NCBI GenBank assembly: GCA_021298015.1
Contig: JAJTGY010000024.1
Location: 1-55,113, forward strand
Direction of reading: 5' to 3'
Source of the DNA: Flammeovirgaceae bacterium
Lineage (GTDB): Bacteria; Bacteroidota; Bacteroidia; Cytophagales; Cyclobacteriaceae
Length of the DNA stretch: 55,113 bases
Under the pieces are notes generated by a model. The model had not been told where the DNA came from, did not search any database, and saw nothing but the letters and a program-made list of their open reading frames with translations. Below, one piece after another: positions 35,149-42,799 of this stretch; position 1 is the first letter of the stretch; each line of letters opens with the position of its first letter. The translations under genes were made by a program, and so were the position numbers.

Positions 35149-35847
35149 GTGCAGGATATTCAGAACATATTCGAGAAACTGGGAGGCTCCTTTCAACAGG
35201 AACCTTCTGTTATCCGGCAGAAGCTGGTACACGCAAAAGCTTTTCTGTTTGATTGGGATGGCGTGTTCAATGACGGTTACAAAATCGGTGCATCCGGCAG
35301 CCCGTTCAGCGAATCCGATGCCATGGGCACCAACCTTCTTCGCTTCAGTTATTGGTTGCGGCACGGAAAACTTCCTGTCGTGGGCATCATTACAGGTGAA
35401 GAAAACCCGGCTGCCCGCGAACTGGCCCTGCGGGAACATTTTGATGTGATCTATTTCAAGTCCTCACGTAAAGCCATCGCCTTTGATCATTTCTGTGGCC
35501 GGTTTGGCGTTAAGCCAACCGAAACGGTTTACACCTTTGATGATGTACTGGATATTCCTGTAGCCCAACTGGCCGGTCTGCGCATGGTGATTTCGCGGAG
35601 TGCAAGCCCTTTGTTCACCCGCTACCTGGCCGAGCAGCAGCTGGCCGACTACATTTCGGGGAATCCAGGCGGGCAGGCAGCCGTGCGTGAAGTGACCGAG
35701 ATCATCATAGCGCTGCAGGATAATTTTTCGGACGTGATCCAACACCGGGCAGCCTATTCGAACAAGTATCAACAGTATTTTGCCGCGCGGCAGGCATTAG
35801 CCACTCAGGTTTTTCGAACCGTTGATGGAGTGGTGCAGGCTGTTTGA
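35149..35847 (+). CDS. kdsC: KdsC-like HAD phosphatase
   Basis: HAD-superfamily protein of 232 residues likely to dephosphorylate Kdo-8-phosphate. The nucleophile motif is Asp35-Trp-Asp37-Gly (FLFDWDGVFNDG). The SESDAMG loop, Thr82 in GIITGEENPAARE, Lys108 (SSRKAIAF) and FDDVLDIPV (Asp131, Asp132, Asp135) keep the full set, although the usual GDDxxD reads FDDxxD. It is longer than the ~180-residue KdsC, with about 30 extra residues at the N-terminus and about 45 at the C-terminus. The start is GTG at 35149, 3 nt after the transaldolase-CBS stop. The next gene is convergent with no spacer at all (35847/35848). Confidence 0.8.
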   Translation: MQDIQNIFEKLGGSFQQEPSVIRQKLVHAKAFLFDWDGVFNDGYKIGASGSPFSESDAMGTNLLRFSYWLRHGKLPVVGIITGEENPAARELALREHFDVIYFKSSRKAIAFDHFCGRFGVKPTETVYTFDDVLDIPVAQLAGLRMVISRSASPLFTRYLAEQQLADYISGNPGGQAAVREVTEIIIALQDNFSDVIQHRAAYSNKYQQYFAARQALATQVFRTVDGVVQAV

Positions 35848-36984
35848 TCAGCGGAGAAGTTCGCGCGAGATGACCATTTTCTGAATCTCGGTGGTGCCCT
35901 CGTATATCTGCGTTATTTTGGCATCACGCATCAGGCGCTCAACGTGAAACTCCTTTACGTAGCCATACCCTCCATGAATTTGAACGGCTTCGGTGGTTAC
36001 GTCTTGCGCAATTTGCGATGCATATAGCTTCGCCATGGCCGCGGCTTTAACAAAATCCTTCTTTTGATCCTTCAGGTAGGCCGCGTGGAGTACCATCCAG
36101 TGCGCGGCTTCAATTTTGGTTGCCATCTCAGCCAGCTTAAACTGAATAGCCTGATGTTCGGCCAGTTTTTTCCCGAAAGCCTTACGCTCCTTGGCGTACC
36201 TCACGGCCAGTTCATAGGCGCCCGAAGCTATGCCCAGGGCCTGTGCGGCAATTCCGATTCTGCCTCCGTTCAACGTGGTCATGGCAAAGGAGAAGCCAAA
36301 TCCATCTTCGCCAATGCGGTTGGCCTTTGGCACTTTCACATCCTGAAACATCAGCGAGTGCGTGTCTGATCCACGGATCCCCATTTTGTCTTCCTTTTTG
36401 CCCACCACAAAACCAGGCATTCCTTTTTCCACGATCAGGGCATTGATTCCCTTGTGCTTTTTTGAAGCATCAGTCTGGGCGATCACCAGGTAAACACTGG
36501 CACTGTTGCCGTTTGTGATCCAGTTCTTGGTGCCGTTCAACAGATAATAATCCCCTTTGTCTTCAGCCGTGGTACGCTGACTGGTAGCATCGCTGCCTGC
36601 CTCGGGTTCGCTCAGGCAAAAAGCGCCAATACCATGGGCCGCTAATGGTTTCAGATATTTTTCCTTCTGTGCCTCGCTGCCGAAGGTCTCCAGTCCCCAG
36701 CAAACCAGCGAATTGTTTACACTCATGCACACTGAAGCGGACGCATCCACCTTCGAAATTTCCTCCATGGCCAGTACATAGCTAATGGTATCCATCCCCC
36801 CACCGTTATACTTGGGGTCAACCATCATGCCCATAAACCCCAACTCGCCCATCTTTCTCACCTGTTCGGTCGGGAATTTCTGATGGGTGTCGCGCTCGAT
36901 TACCTCGGGTAAAAGTTCCGTTTGGGCAAAGTCACGAGCAGCTTGTTGAACCGCCTGTTGTTCTTCAGATAATTGAAAGTTCAT
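35848..36984 (-). CDS. Acyl-CoA dehydrogenase
   Basis: FAD-dependent enzyme of 378 residues that oxidises acyl-CoA to trans-2-enoyl-CoA. It has the short/medium-chain layout. Motifs are AFCLSEPEAGSDATS and the FAD-binding NGTKNWITNG. RAYT-unrelated YAKERKAFGKKLAEHQAIQFKLA marks the C-terminal domain. The catalytic base is Glu362 in IYEGTTEIQ. Butyryl-CoA or isovaleryl-type specificity is possible; this form is the common Bacteroidota ACAD. It is followed upstream by a terminator hairpin (37002-37022), so it is a separate unit from yugP. A link with the hydroxyacyl-CoA dehydrogenase at 855-1703 is metabolic, not operonic. Confidence 0.96.
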   Translation of the reverse strand: MNFQLSEEQQAVQQAARDFAQTELLPEVIERDTHQKFPTEQVRKMGELGFMGMMVDPKYNGGGMDTISYVLAMEEISKVDASASVCMSVNNSLVCWGLETFGSEAQKEKYLKPLAAHGIGAFCLSEPEAGSDATSQRTTAEDKGDYYLLNGTKNWITNGNSASVYLVIAQTDASKKHKGINALIVEKGMPGFVVGKKEDKMGIRGSDTHSLMFQDVKVPKANRIGEDGFGFSFAMTTLNGGRIGIAAQALGIASGAYELAVRYAKERKAFGKKLAEHQAIQFKLAEMATKIEAAHWMVLHAAYLKDQKKDFVKAAAMAKLYASQIAQDVTTEAVQIHGGYGYVKEFHVERLMRDAKITQIYEGTTEIQKMVISRELLR

Positions 36985-36995
36985 AGATCAGGGAA

Positions 36996-37022
36996 ATAAA
37001 AAGCCCGGAAGAAATCCGGGCT
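36996..37022 (-). terminator. Rho-independent terminator of the panC-yugP operon
   Basis: AGCCCGGA and TCCGGGCT form a perfect 8-bp stem with a 5-nt loop (37002-37022). On the minus strand it is followed by a T-rich run (36996-37001). It lies 38 nt after the yugP stop and 12 nt ahead of the acyl-CoA dehydrogenase ATG. Confidence 0.85.
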
Positions 37023-37059
37023 AAAAATAGTCAAAAGGTGGCGCTGTCAAACAGCTTGT

Positions 37060-37764
37060 TTAATCCCGGTCAGAGCCGAGGTACATCATCACGTAATAGA
37101 CAAGCGTAGTTACCGCACCAATCGCAGCCACCACGTAGGTCATGGCAGCCCATTTTAGGGCATCTTTTGCCATGTCATGCTCCTGGCGGTTTACAATGCC
37201 GCGTGACTCAACCCAGACAAGCGCACGCTTGCTGGCATCAAACTCAACCGGGAGGGTAACGAGTGCAAACAGAGCAAAAACGGCATAGCAGGCAATGATG
37301 ATGAGGAGAGCGGTCTTGATCGGCAGCACACTGGAAGCGAAAAAGGCTCCAAACATCATGGCCATCATCATGAAATTCAAAATCGTGGCGCTCACGTTTT
37401 GAACGGGTACCATGGCCGAGCGAAACTGCAACATGCTGTACGCGGTGGCGTGTTGAACCGCGTGGCCACATTCGTGGGCGGCTACGGCCGTTGCCGCTGC
37501 GTTTCGCCCGTGGTAAACATCGTGGCTCAGGTTGACCGTGCGGTTAGCCGGATTATAATGATCCGTGAGCTGGCCGTCAACCGAAATAACCTGAACATCG
37601 TGAATGCCATGATCGGCCAACATCAGCCGGGCTATTTCGGCACCCGTCAAATCCTTCGCCAGATGAGTCTGCGAATATTCCTTGAACTTGCTCTTCAGGC
37701 GCGAGCTTACAATCATGCCCACCACCATGAAGAAGATACCGATAATTAAAGCTCCAAATCCCAT
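37060..37764 (-). CDS. YugP-like zinc metallopeptidase (Zn_peptidase_2)
   Basis: Membrane-bound neutral zinc metallopeptidase family protein of 234 residues. It has an N-terminal TM helix (about 4-20) and a soluble domain with the zinc motif HECGH at 97-101 preceded by NAAATAVAA. Three further hydrophobic segments are at about 127-150, 153-172 and 209-228. YNPANRTVNLSHDVY is typical of the family. Function in bacteria is unknown; a membrane quality-control role is plausible. It is the last gene of the pan operon. Confidence 0.88.
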   Translation of the reverse strand: MGFGALIIGIFFMVVGMIVSSRLKSKFKEYSQTHLAKDLTGAEIARLMLADHGIHDVQVISVDGQLTDHYNPANRTVNLSHDVYHGRNAAATAVAAHECGHAVQHATAYSMLQFRSAMVPVQNVSATILNFMMMAMMFGAFFASSVLPIKTALLIIIACYAVFALFALVTLPVEFDASKRALVWVESRGIVNRQEHDMAKDALKWAAMTYVVAAIGAVTTLVYYVMMYLGSDRD

Positions 37765-37775
37765 GTTATTTGTAT

Positions 37776-38258
37776 TTACGTTGTTTTGATTTTCTCTACA
37801 ATCCGCGAAGTTGAATACCCCGGCACAAAGTCTATGGTTTTCACTTCGCCTCCGCTCCCTTTTACAACATCTGCGCCAACAATGTTTTCTGCCAAATAGT
37901 CACTACCCTTTACTAACGTATTGGGCCTCAGTTCGGTTATCAAATGTAGCGGGGTATCTTCGTTGAACAAAACGACCAGATCAACAAACTGCAATGCGGC
38001 CAATACCCGCGCCCGGGATTGCTCGTCCTGTATCGGCCGCGAAGGTCCCTTAAACCGGCTTACACTATCATCGGTGTTCAGGCCAACCACCAGGCGGTCG
38101 CCCAGCGCTTTGGCTTTTTCCAGGTAATCTACATGGCCCAGATGCAACAGATCGAAGCATCCATTGGTAAAAACCACGTTGAGGCCCTGCTGTTGCCAGC
38201 GACCTACCTGCTCGCGGGCGCCCTGCCAGTCTCTGATTTTAAATGACGTTCTCTCCAT
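37776..38258 (-). CDS. rfaE2: D-glycero-beta-D-manno-heptose 1-phosphate adenylyltransferase
   Basis: Stand-alone nucleotidyltransferase (HldE C-terminal domain type) of 160 residues that makes ADP-heptose for LPS core. VVFTNGCFDLLHLGHVDYLE carries the HxGH-type active site, and GLNTDDSVSRFKGPSRPI and LVKGSDYL follow, as in RfaE2. ATG 38258 ([10 protein letters not shown]) was chosen because it matches family length. It overlaps the flippase-like gene by 55 nt, which is unusually long. The frame continues 190 codons further upstream, but that part lies over the flippase gene and looks non-coding. Kinase hldE1 is not in the window. Confidence 0.9.
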   Translation of the reverse strand: MERTSFKIRDWQGAREQVGRWQQQGLNVVFTNGCFDLLHLGHVDYLEKAKALGDRLVVGLNTDDSVSRFKGPSRPIQDEQSRARVLAALQFVDLVVLFNEDTPLHLITELRPNTLVKGSDYLAENIVGADVVKGSGGEVKTIDFVPGYSTSRIVEKIKTT

Positions 38259-39238
38259 TGAAGGACAAAATAAGCTATGACGAGTGCAATAACTCCACTG
38301 GCGATGATGGTCAACGTTTGCCAGGCATGAAAGATAAAAACAAAAGCGATAGCATCCGGCTTGGGCAAGTTGTACAACATCACCAGGCCGAGCGGCACCA
38401 GCGTGTGGTAAGAGCCCGTGCCACCCGGCAGCGGTGCCGACATGGCGATTGCGCCAATAGCAAAAAGCGATATGACCGCCCGGAAACCAAGGTGAGATGT
38501 TTCGGGAAAGGCCAGAATAACACAATAGGACATAGCGAAATACAGCAGCCAGATCACGAGCGACTGACCCACAAACAAAACTTTGTTTTTCAATTGAAAA
38601 ACGGATAGCAGTCCCGCCCGGAAACCGACCCAAAGTTTTTGAAATCGGGTGCTTTTTCGAATGAAGTAAAACACGATTCCAAGCGCTAAGAGACCGGCAA
38701 CACCGAGCCAAGCCCACCAAGGCACAGAAAACGAAGAAGATTGTTGAAACAAGCCGAGCGACTCGATGAACGCCTTGAGTTGATTCCATTCCAGCCAAAA
38801 GGCGATCACCATCACCACCAATAGACAAACCACATCTACAATCCGTTCCAGTACCACCGTTCCAAACGAGACTTCGGCCGGGGCACGATCAAGTTTGTAC
38901 AGGTAATAACAGCGTGAGAGTTCACCACCACGCGGTATGGCCAGATTCACCAGGTAGCCAATCAACACGGCTAACAAACTTCCGCCAACGGTGACCGGGT
39001 TGCCGGTCGTATCTACGAGCATTTTCCATCGCCAGGCACGCAAGATGTGGCTTACCACACCAATCAGCGCCATCAGCGCGAGATAAAACTTGTCGGAACG
39101 CAACCAGGTTTCCCAGATGAACTCCGCTTTGTTTTCCCCTCCATCCGTTTGAAGCGTTCGAAGAGACAGCCAGACCAAAGCGACAGCCAGTGCCAGCCAG
39201 AAAAGGTATTGAAGAATAGCTTTGCCTCTGTTGATCAT
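38204..39238 (-). CDS. Flippase-like membrane protein (lysylphosphatidylglycerol synthase TM family)
   Basis: A 344-residue protein of the UPF0104/AglD-like family with about eight membrane helices. [49 protein letters not shown] and [15 protein letters not shown] are the family signatures. Members are proposed to move lipids or lipid-linked compounds; the exact substrate is unknown. It forms ATGA with panD (39235-39238) and overlaps rfaE2. Confidence 0.88.
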   Translation of the reverse strand: MINRGKAILQYLFWLALAVALVWLSLRTLQTDGGENKAEFIWETWLRSDKFYLALMALIGVVSHILRAWRWKMLVDTTGNPVTVGGSLLAVLIGYLVNLAIPRGGELSRCYYLYKLDRAPAEVSFGTVVLERIVDVVCLLVVMVIAFWLEWNQLKAFIESLGLFQQSSSFSVPWWAWLGVAGLLALGIVFYFIRKSTRFQKLWVGFRAGLLSVFQLKNKVLFVGQSLVIWLLYFAMSYCVILAFPETSHLGFRAVISLFAIGAIAMSAPLPGGTGSYHTLVPLGLVMLYNLPKPDAIAFVFIFHAWQTLTIIASGVIALVIAYFVLQWRERHLKSETGRAPASR

Positions 39239-39585
39239 CCGGTCAATTTGTTGTCCGGATCGGGAAAAACCAACCAGGGATTGAAATTTTTTGCTTCACC
39301 AAAAGGCATAGAAGCATACGAAATGATGATGACAACATCGCCTACATGGGCTTTGCGGGCAGCCGGCCCGTTAAGGCAAACCACACCGCTGTTTCGCGGG
39401 CCCTTGATCACATAGGTCTCCAATCGTTCGCCATTATTCACATTTACCACCTGCACTTTTTCACCCTCAATCAGGTTGGCCGCCTCCATCAACGCTTCAT
39501 CGATTGTGATGCTCCCTACATAATGCAACTCCGCCTGCGTAATCCGTACACGGTGAATTTTTGACTTAAGAACCTGAATCGTCAT
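39235..39585 (-). CDS. panD: Aspartate 1-decarboxylase precursor
   Basis: Makes beta-alanine from L-aspartate for pantothenate. The 116 residues carry the self-cleavage site Gly24-Ser25 in HYVGSITID; Ser25 becomes the pyruvoyl group. [26 protein letters not shown] is split in two conserved blocks, the first with [10 protein letters not shown] and the second with [15 protein letters not shown] 39585 ([11 protein letters not shown]) was preferred over 39594 because it matches the family N-terminus and follows the panC stop by 1 nt. Confidence 0.96.
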   Translation of the reverse strand: MTIQVLKSKIHRVRITQAELHYVGSITIDEALMEAANLIEGEKVQVVNVNNGERLETYVIKGPRNSGVVCLNGPAARKAHVGDVVIIISYASMPFGEAKNFNPWLVFPDPDNKLTG

Positions 39586-39586
39586 G

Positions 39587-40429
39587 TTACACAAAAAGAT
39601 TGTCGATCAATCGGACTTCGCCCACATACCCCGCAATGAGCAGGATGGCAGGCGTTTGGGCTTCAACGCGATCGATCAACGTCAAGTTCTCACGATCGGC
39701 TAATTCGAGATACTCCAGCGATGTGCCGCGCGCGGCTGAAAAATTACCGGCAATTAGTTTTCGGATATCCTGGATTGATTTTTTCCCCTGGAGTATCTCT
39801 TGACGCGCCTGTTGCAACGTGCGGAAAAACACAACCGCCTCTTGACGCTGCACGGGGTTTAGCCGCAGGTTCCGCGATGACATGGCCAAGCCGTCAGGCT
39901 CACGCACCGTTTCAACACAGCGCAGTTGGATGTCGAACATCAACTCATCCGCCAAACGCGAAATGATCTTGAACTGTTGAAAGTCCTTCTCTCCGAAGTA
40001 CGCGATATCGGGGCGAACCAGGTTGAAAAGCTTGGCTACCACCAGGGAAACTCCGCTGAAGTGCCCGGGTCGAAACTGCCCTTCCAAAATATCATCCAGC
40101 CCGTTCCACCGGATGTTAACCCTGCTCGGGGTGGGGTACATGGCGTTCACAGAAGGGGCAATAACCGCATTGCAACCGGCATCGGCCAGCTTGGCCAGGT
40201 CTTGTTCGAGTGTACGGGGGTACTTGGCCAGGTCTTCCGGATTATTGAACTGCGTGGGGTTTACAAAGACGGAGGCCACCACGGTGGCGCAATCCGTTCG
40301 GGCCGCCTGGATGAGCGCCAGGTGACCTGCGTGCAGGGCCCCCATGGTGGGGACGAGCCCAACGGGCCCGGCCGGCCTGGTTGCGGCTAAAAACGCACGA
40401 AAAGCCCCAATTTGGTCGAAAAAATGCAT
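39587..40429 (-). CDS. panC: Pantothenate synthetase
   Basis: ATP-dependent condensation of pantoate and beta-alanine. The 280 residues contain [17 protein letters not shown] (HIGH-type motif), [17 protein letters not shown] and AMSSRNLRL (KMSKS-like). ATG 40429 was chosen. The frame up to 40528 has proline-rich residues unlike the family, and lies on the opposite strand's promoter region. panB is not in the window. First gene of the operon panC-panD-flippase-rfaE2-yugP. Confidence 0.96.
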   Translation of the reverse strand: MHFFDQIGAFRAFLAATRPAGPVGLVPTMGALHAGHLALIQAARTDCATVVASVFVNPTQFNNPEDLAKYPRTLEQDLAKLADAGCNAVIAPSVNAMYPTPSRVNIRWNGLDDILEGQFRPGHFSGVSLVVAKLFNLVRPDIAYFGEKDFQQFKIISRLADELMFDIQLRCVETVREPDGLAMSSRNLRLNPVQRQEAVVFFRTLQQARQEILQGKKSIQDIRKLIAGNFSAARGTSLEYLELADRENLTLIDRVEAQTPAILLIAGYVGEVRLIDNLFV

Positions 40430-40481
40430 TTTGATAGCCGCTAAATGGGGTGCTAAGATAGGGGGATTATTGAATGGCCGG

Positions 40482-40512
40482 TTTGGGAAGGGGCCATTTT
40501 TGCGTACCTTTG
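40482..40512 (+). promoter_or_regulatory. Bacteroidota-type promoter for the starch-synthase-like gene
   Basis: TTTG (40482-40485), 19-nt spacer, TACCTTTG (40505-40512): a full match to the TTTG-N19-TANNTTTG pattern. Transcription should start near 40519, leaving about 37 nt to the ATG at 40556. The best promoter match in the window. Confidence 0.7.
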
Positions 40513-40555
40513 TGATTCTATTTCCCAACCTTGGGCTTACGAATAACCCATTGCT

Positions 40556-41359
40556 ATGTCGAAGATTAGAATACTATATGTAGCCAGTGAAATTAACCCG
40601 TTTCTGCAAACCACAGAGGTAGCTGAGTTTGTGCGCAAACTCCCCCAGGCGATGCAGGAAAAGGGCATGGAGATTCGAATTTTGGTGCCCCGGTTCGGTC
40701 TGATCAATGAGCGAAAAAACCGCCTGCATGAGGTTGTACGGCTATCCGGTATTAACATTTCGGTGGGTGACGAAGAGAAGCCCCTCATCATTAAGGTGGC
40801 CTCGATACCGAACGCCAAGCTTCAGGTTTATTTTATTGATAACGAGGACTACTTCCACCGCAAGTCGGTGTTCCACGATAAGGAAAACCGCTTCTACGAG
40901 GATAACGATGAGCGCGCCATCTTCTTTTGCAAAGGCGTGATTGAAACCGTGCGCAAACTGGGTTGGGCGCCTGACATCGTGCACTGCAATGATTGGATTA
41001 CCAGCTTTATTCCTTTGTACCTGAAAACTACTTACAAGAACGATCCGCTATTCAAGAACACGAAGTCGGTGTTCACCATCTACAACAACAGCTTTAACCA
41101 CAAATTCAAGGGAGACCTGATGGGCAAGGTGAAAATGATGGACATTGAAGATACGATGCTGGGCCATCTTAAGACAGCCGATTATGAGGGATTCATTAAA
41201 TTGGGCGCCCAATTTTCGGATGTAGTTTCCTTTGCCGGAGACAATAAGAAGCTGGAAGGTTTAGTTAAGAAGATTAAAGAGAAGAAAGTTGAAACCATCG
41301 AAAAGAACGATAACTACACCGAGTCGTTTTACAACCTCTACACGGACCTGGTCGGCTAA
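40556..41359 (+). CDS. Half-length glycogen/starch-synthase-like protein (N-terminal domain only)
   Basis: A 267-residue protein resembling the N-terminal Rossmann domain of GT5 glycogen synthases: ILYVASEINPF at 6-16, RILVPRFGLI, DNEDYFHRKS, IVHCNDWITSFIPLYL and SVFTIYNNSFNHKF. The ADP-glucose-binding KTGGLADV motif is replaced by QTTEVAEF (18-25), and the C-terminal donor domain is absent, with a Lys/Glu-rich tail instead. It is not likely to make glycogen. Such stand-alone proteins are common in Bacteroidota and their function is unclear. It has its own strong promoter and overlaps the DUF4270 gene. Confidence 0.8.
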   Translation: MSKIRILYVASEINPFLQTTEVAEFVRKLPQAMQEKGMEIRILVPRFGLINERKNRLHEVVRLSGINISVGDEEKPLIIKVASIPNAKLQVYFIDNEDYFHRKSVFHDKENRFYEDNDERAIFFCKGVIETVRKLGWAPDIVHCNDWITSFIPLYLKTTYKNDPLFKNTKSVFTIYNNSFNHKFKGDLMGKVKMMDIEDTMLGHLKTADYEGFIKLGAQFSDVVSFAGDNKKLEGLVKKIKEKKVETIEKNDNYTESFYNLYTDLVG

Positions 41360-42794
41360 GTTTTTCTTTTTTCTGTTAGCCATCGCCATGATCTCCTCCT
41401 GCGAGGAGGATACGAGTTTTATTGGCGTTCGGAGGGGAAATCCCCCTACTATCGTTCAATATGCGGAAATCCAGTTAGAGAGCAGCGTGTTGCTGATTGA
41501 TTCCGTTGGAACATTCAATATTGGTACGTCTCAGGTGCAACGGCTTTTGGTTGGTAAGATGGTTGATCCGCAAATGGGGAATCTGATCTCGACCTCATAC
41601 ACACAGTTTCGTCCTTTCTCAACCAGTACGGCAGTTCCCCCAAACGCAGTTTTCGATTCATTGGTGCTCACCCTATCGCTGGACTATTACAACTACGGGA
41701 ATCCGGAAGCCACCCGGGAAGAAATCTCTGTTCATCGATTAACCGAAACATTAGTGGGTGCACAACCGTATTTCGCTTATTCCGATGCCAGCTACCATTC
41801 GACTCCCTTGGGGACACGTGATATTGTGGTATCGACAGAATCTCTGGCCAATCGCCTGGACGAGAATAACGACACCAACCCCAATAATGACAACATTGAT
41901 ACCCTCCAATTCTTCCTTGATCGTGCTTTTGGTCAGGAATTGTTGGATCTGGCCAAAACGAATTCAAGCGATTGGACTGACTTCCTGAAGTTTCGTGAGA
42001 TTTTTAAAGGGTTTGCCTTAGTCGGAGGCCCTACCAATGAAAAGGTACTGGGTTACACCACCGTAAACGACAATATCAGAAAATTCTCACGCATGATCCT
42101 GTACTACCACTTCTTCAACACCGCGACCAACGCGGAGGAAAAAGGAACCATTCCTTTTTCTCTGAGCTCAACTAATGGGGTAATGGGGTTTTACGGGCTA
42201 ACAGTCGATCGCAGCGGTACCGAACTCAGCACGCTAACTTCTTTTCATCAGGATTTTTATCCGGCCAGTAACAAACGATATGTACAAGGCGGATTTCCGA
42301 TTGTAACCAAAATTGACTTCTCGCAGTTCACCGAATACATGGATACGGTTCAAAATGCCATTTTGAACTCAGCCGAAATTATCATCGGACCAGCAAATGA
42401 CCTGGGTGATCTCGCGTTGCCCGCGACCTTACGCTTGCAACTCCTTAAAACAAATAACCGCTTTCAACCGAGTAGCTTTCGTGTGGATACTACGGGTTTC
42501 AGGTTTGCATTGCTGCCGACTACCGATGGTATTGTGATGACAAACGACCTCAACCAACCACTATCCGTCACCTTCAAAGAGCAAAATGGTGAAAAGTACT
42601 TGTCCGATTTTGTAACCGAATACTGCCAGGCTTTATTCGACAACAAAGGGCAAGCACCCAAGTATCAAAACTTCGCGATGGTGGCTACCAATCCCCTTTA
42701 CACGAAGTCCGTTCATCGTCTGATTCTGGAAACGAGCGACATTAAACTTCGTGTTTACTATACCAAGCCCGTTTTGAGAAACAACAATAACTGA
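41289..42794 (+). CDS. DUF4270 family lipoprotein
   Basis: Exported lipoprotein of up to 501 residues. The h-region FFFFLLAIAMISS precedes Cys39 in SSCEEDTSFIGV, which is the typical DUF4270 start. The body has repeated beta-strand segments (YAEIQLESSVLLID, VFDSLVLTLSLDYY, GFRFALLPTTDG) seen in this Bacteroidota family. No ATG lies before the signal; TTG at 41289 is the only usual start codon, giving a 71-nt overlap with the previous gene. An ATG at 41388 would leave no signal sequence. Function of DUF4270 is unknown; the promoter-linked pairing with the starch-synthase-like gene may be meaningful. glmS follows after 5 nt. Confidence 0.85.
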   Translation: MKPSKRTITTPSRFTTSTRTWSAKFFFFLLAIAMISSCEEDTSFIGVRRGNPPTIVQYAEIQLESSVLLIDSVGTFNIGTSQVQRLLVGKMVDPQMGNLISTSYTQFRPFSTSTAVPPNAVFDSLVLTLSLDYYNYGNPEATREEISVHRLTETLVGAQPYFAYSDASYHSTPLGTRDIVVSTESLANRLDENNDTNPNNDNIDTLQFFLDRAFGQELLDLAKTNSSDWTDFLKFREIFKGFALVGGPTNEKVLGYTTVNDNIRKFSRMILYYHFFNTATNAEEKGTIPFSLSSTNGVMGFYGLTVDRSGTELSTLTSFHQDFYPASNKRYVQGGFPIVTKIDFSQFTEYMDTVQNAILNSAEIIIGPANDLGDLALPATLRLQLLKTNNRFQPSSFRVDTTGFRFALLPTTDGIVMTNDLNQPLSVTFKEQNGEKYLSDFVTEYCQALFDNKGQAPKYQNFAMVATNPLYTKSVHRLILETSDIKLRVYYTKPVLRNNNN

Positions 42795-42799
42795 GCACC

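Noticed and set aside
38259-38828. 190-codon upstream extension of rfaE2
   Set aside because: It covers the flippase-like gene in another frame, has no similarity to kinase HldE, and family length is met from ATG 38258.
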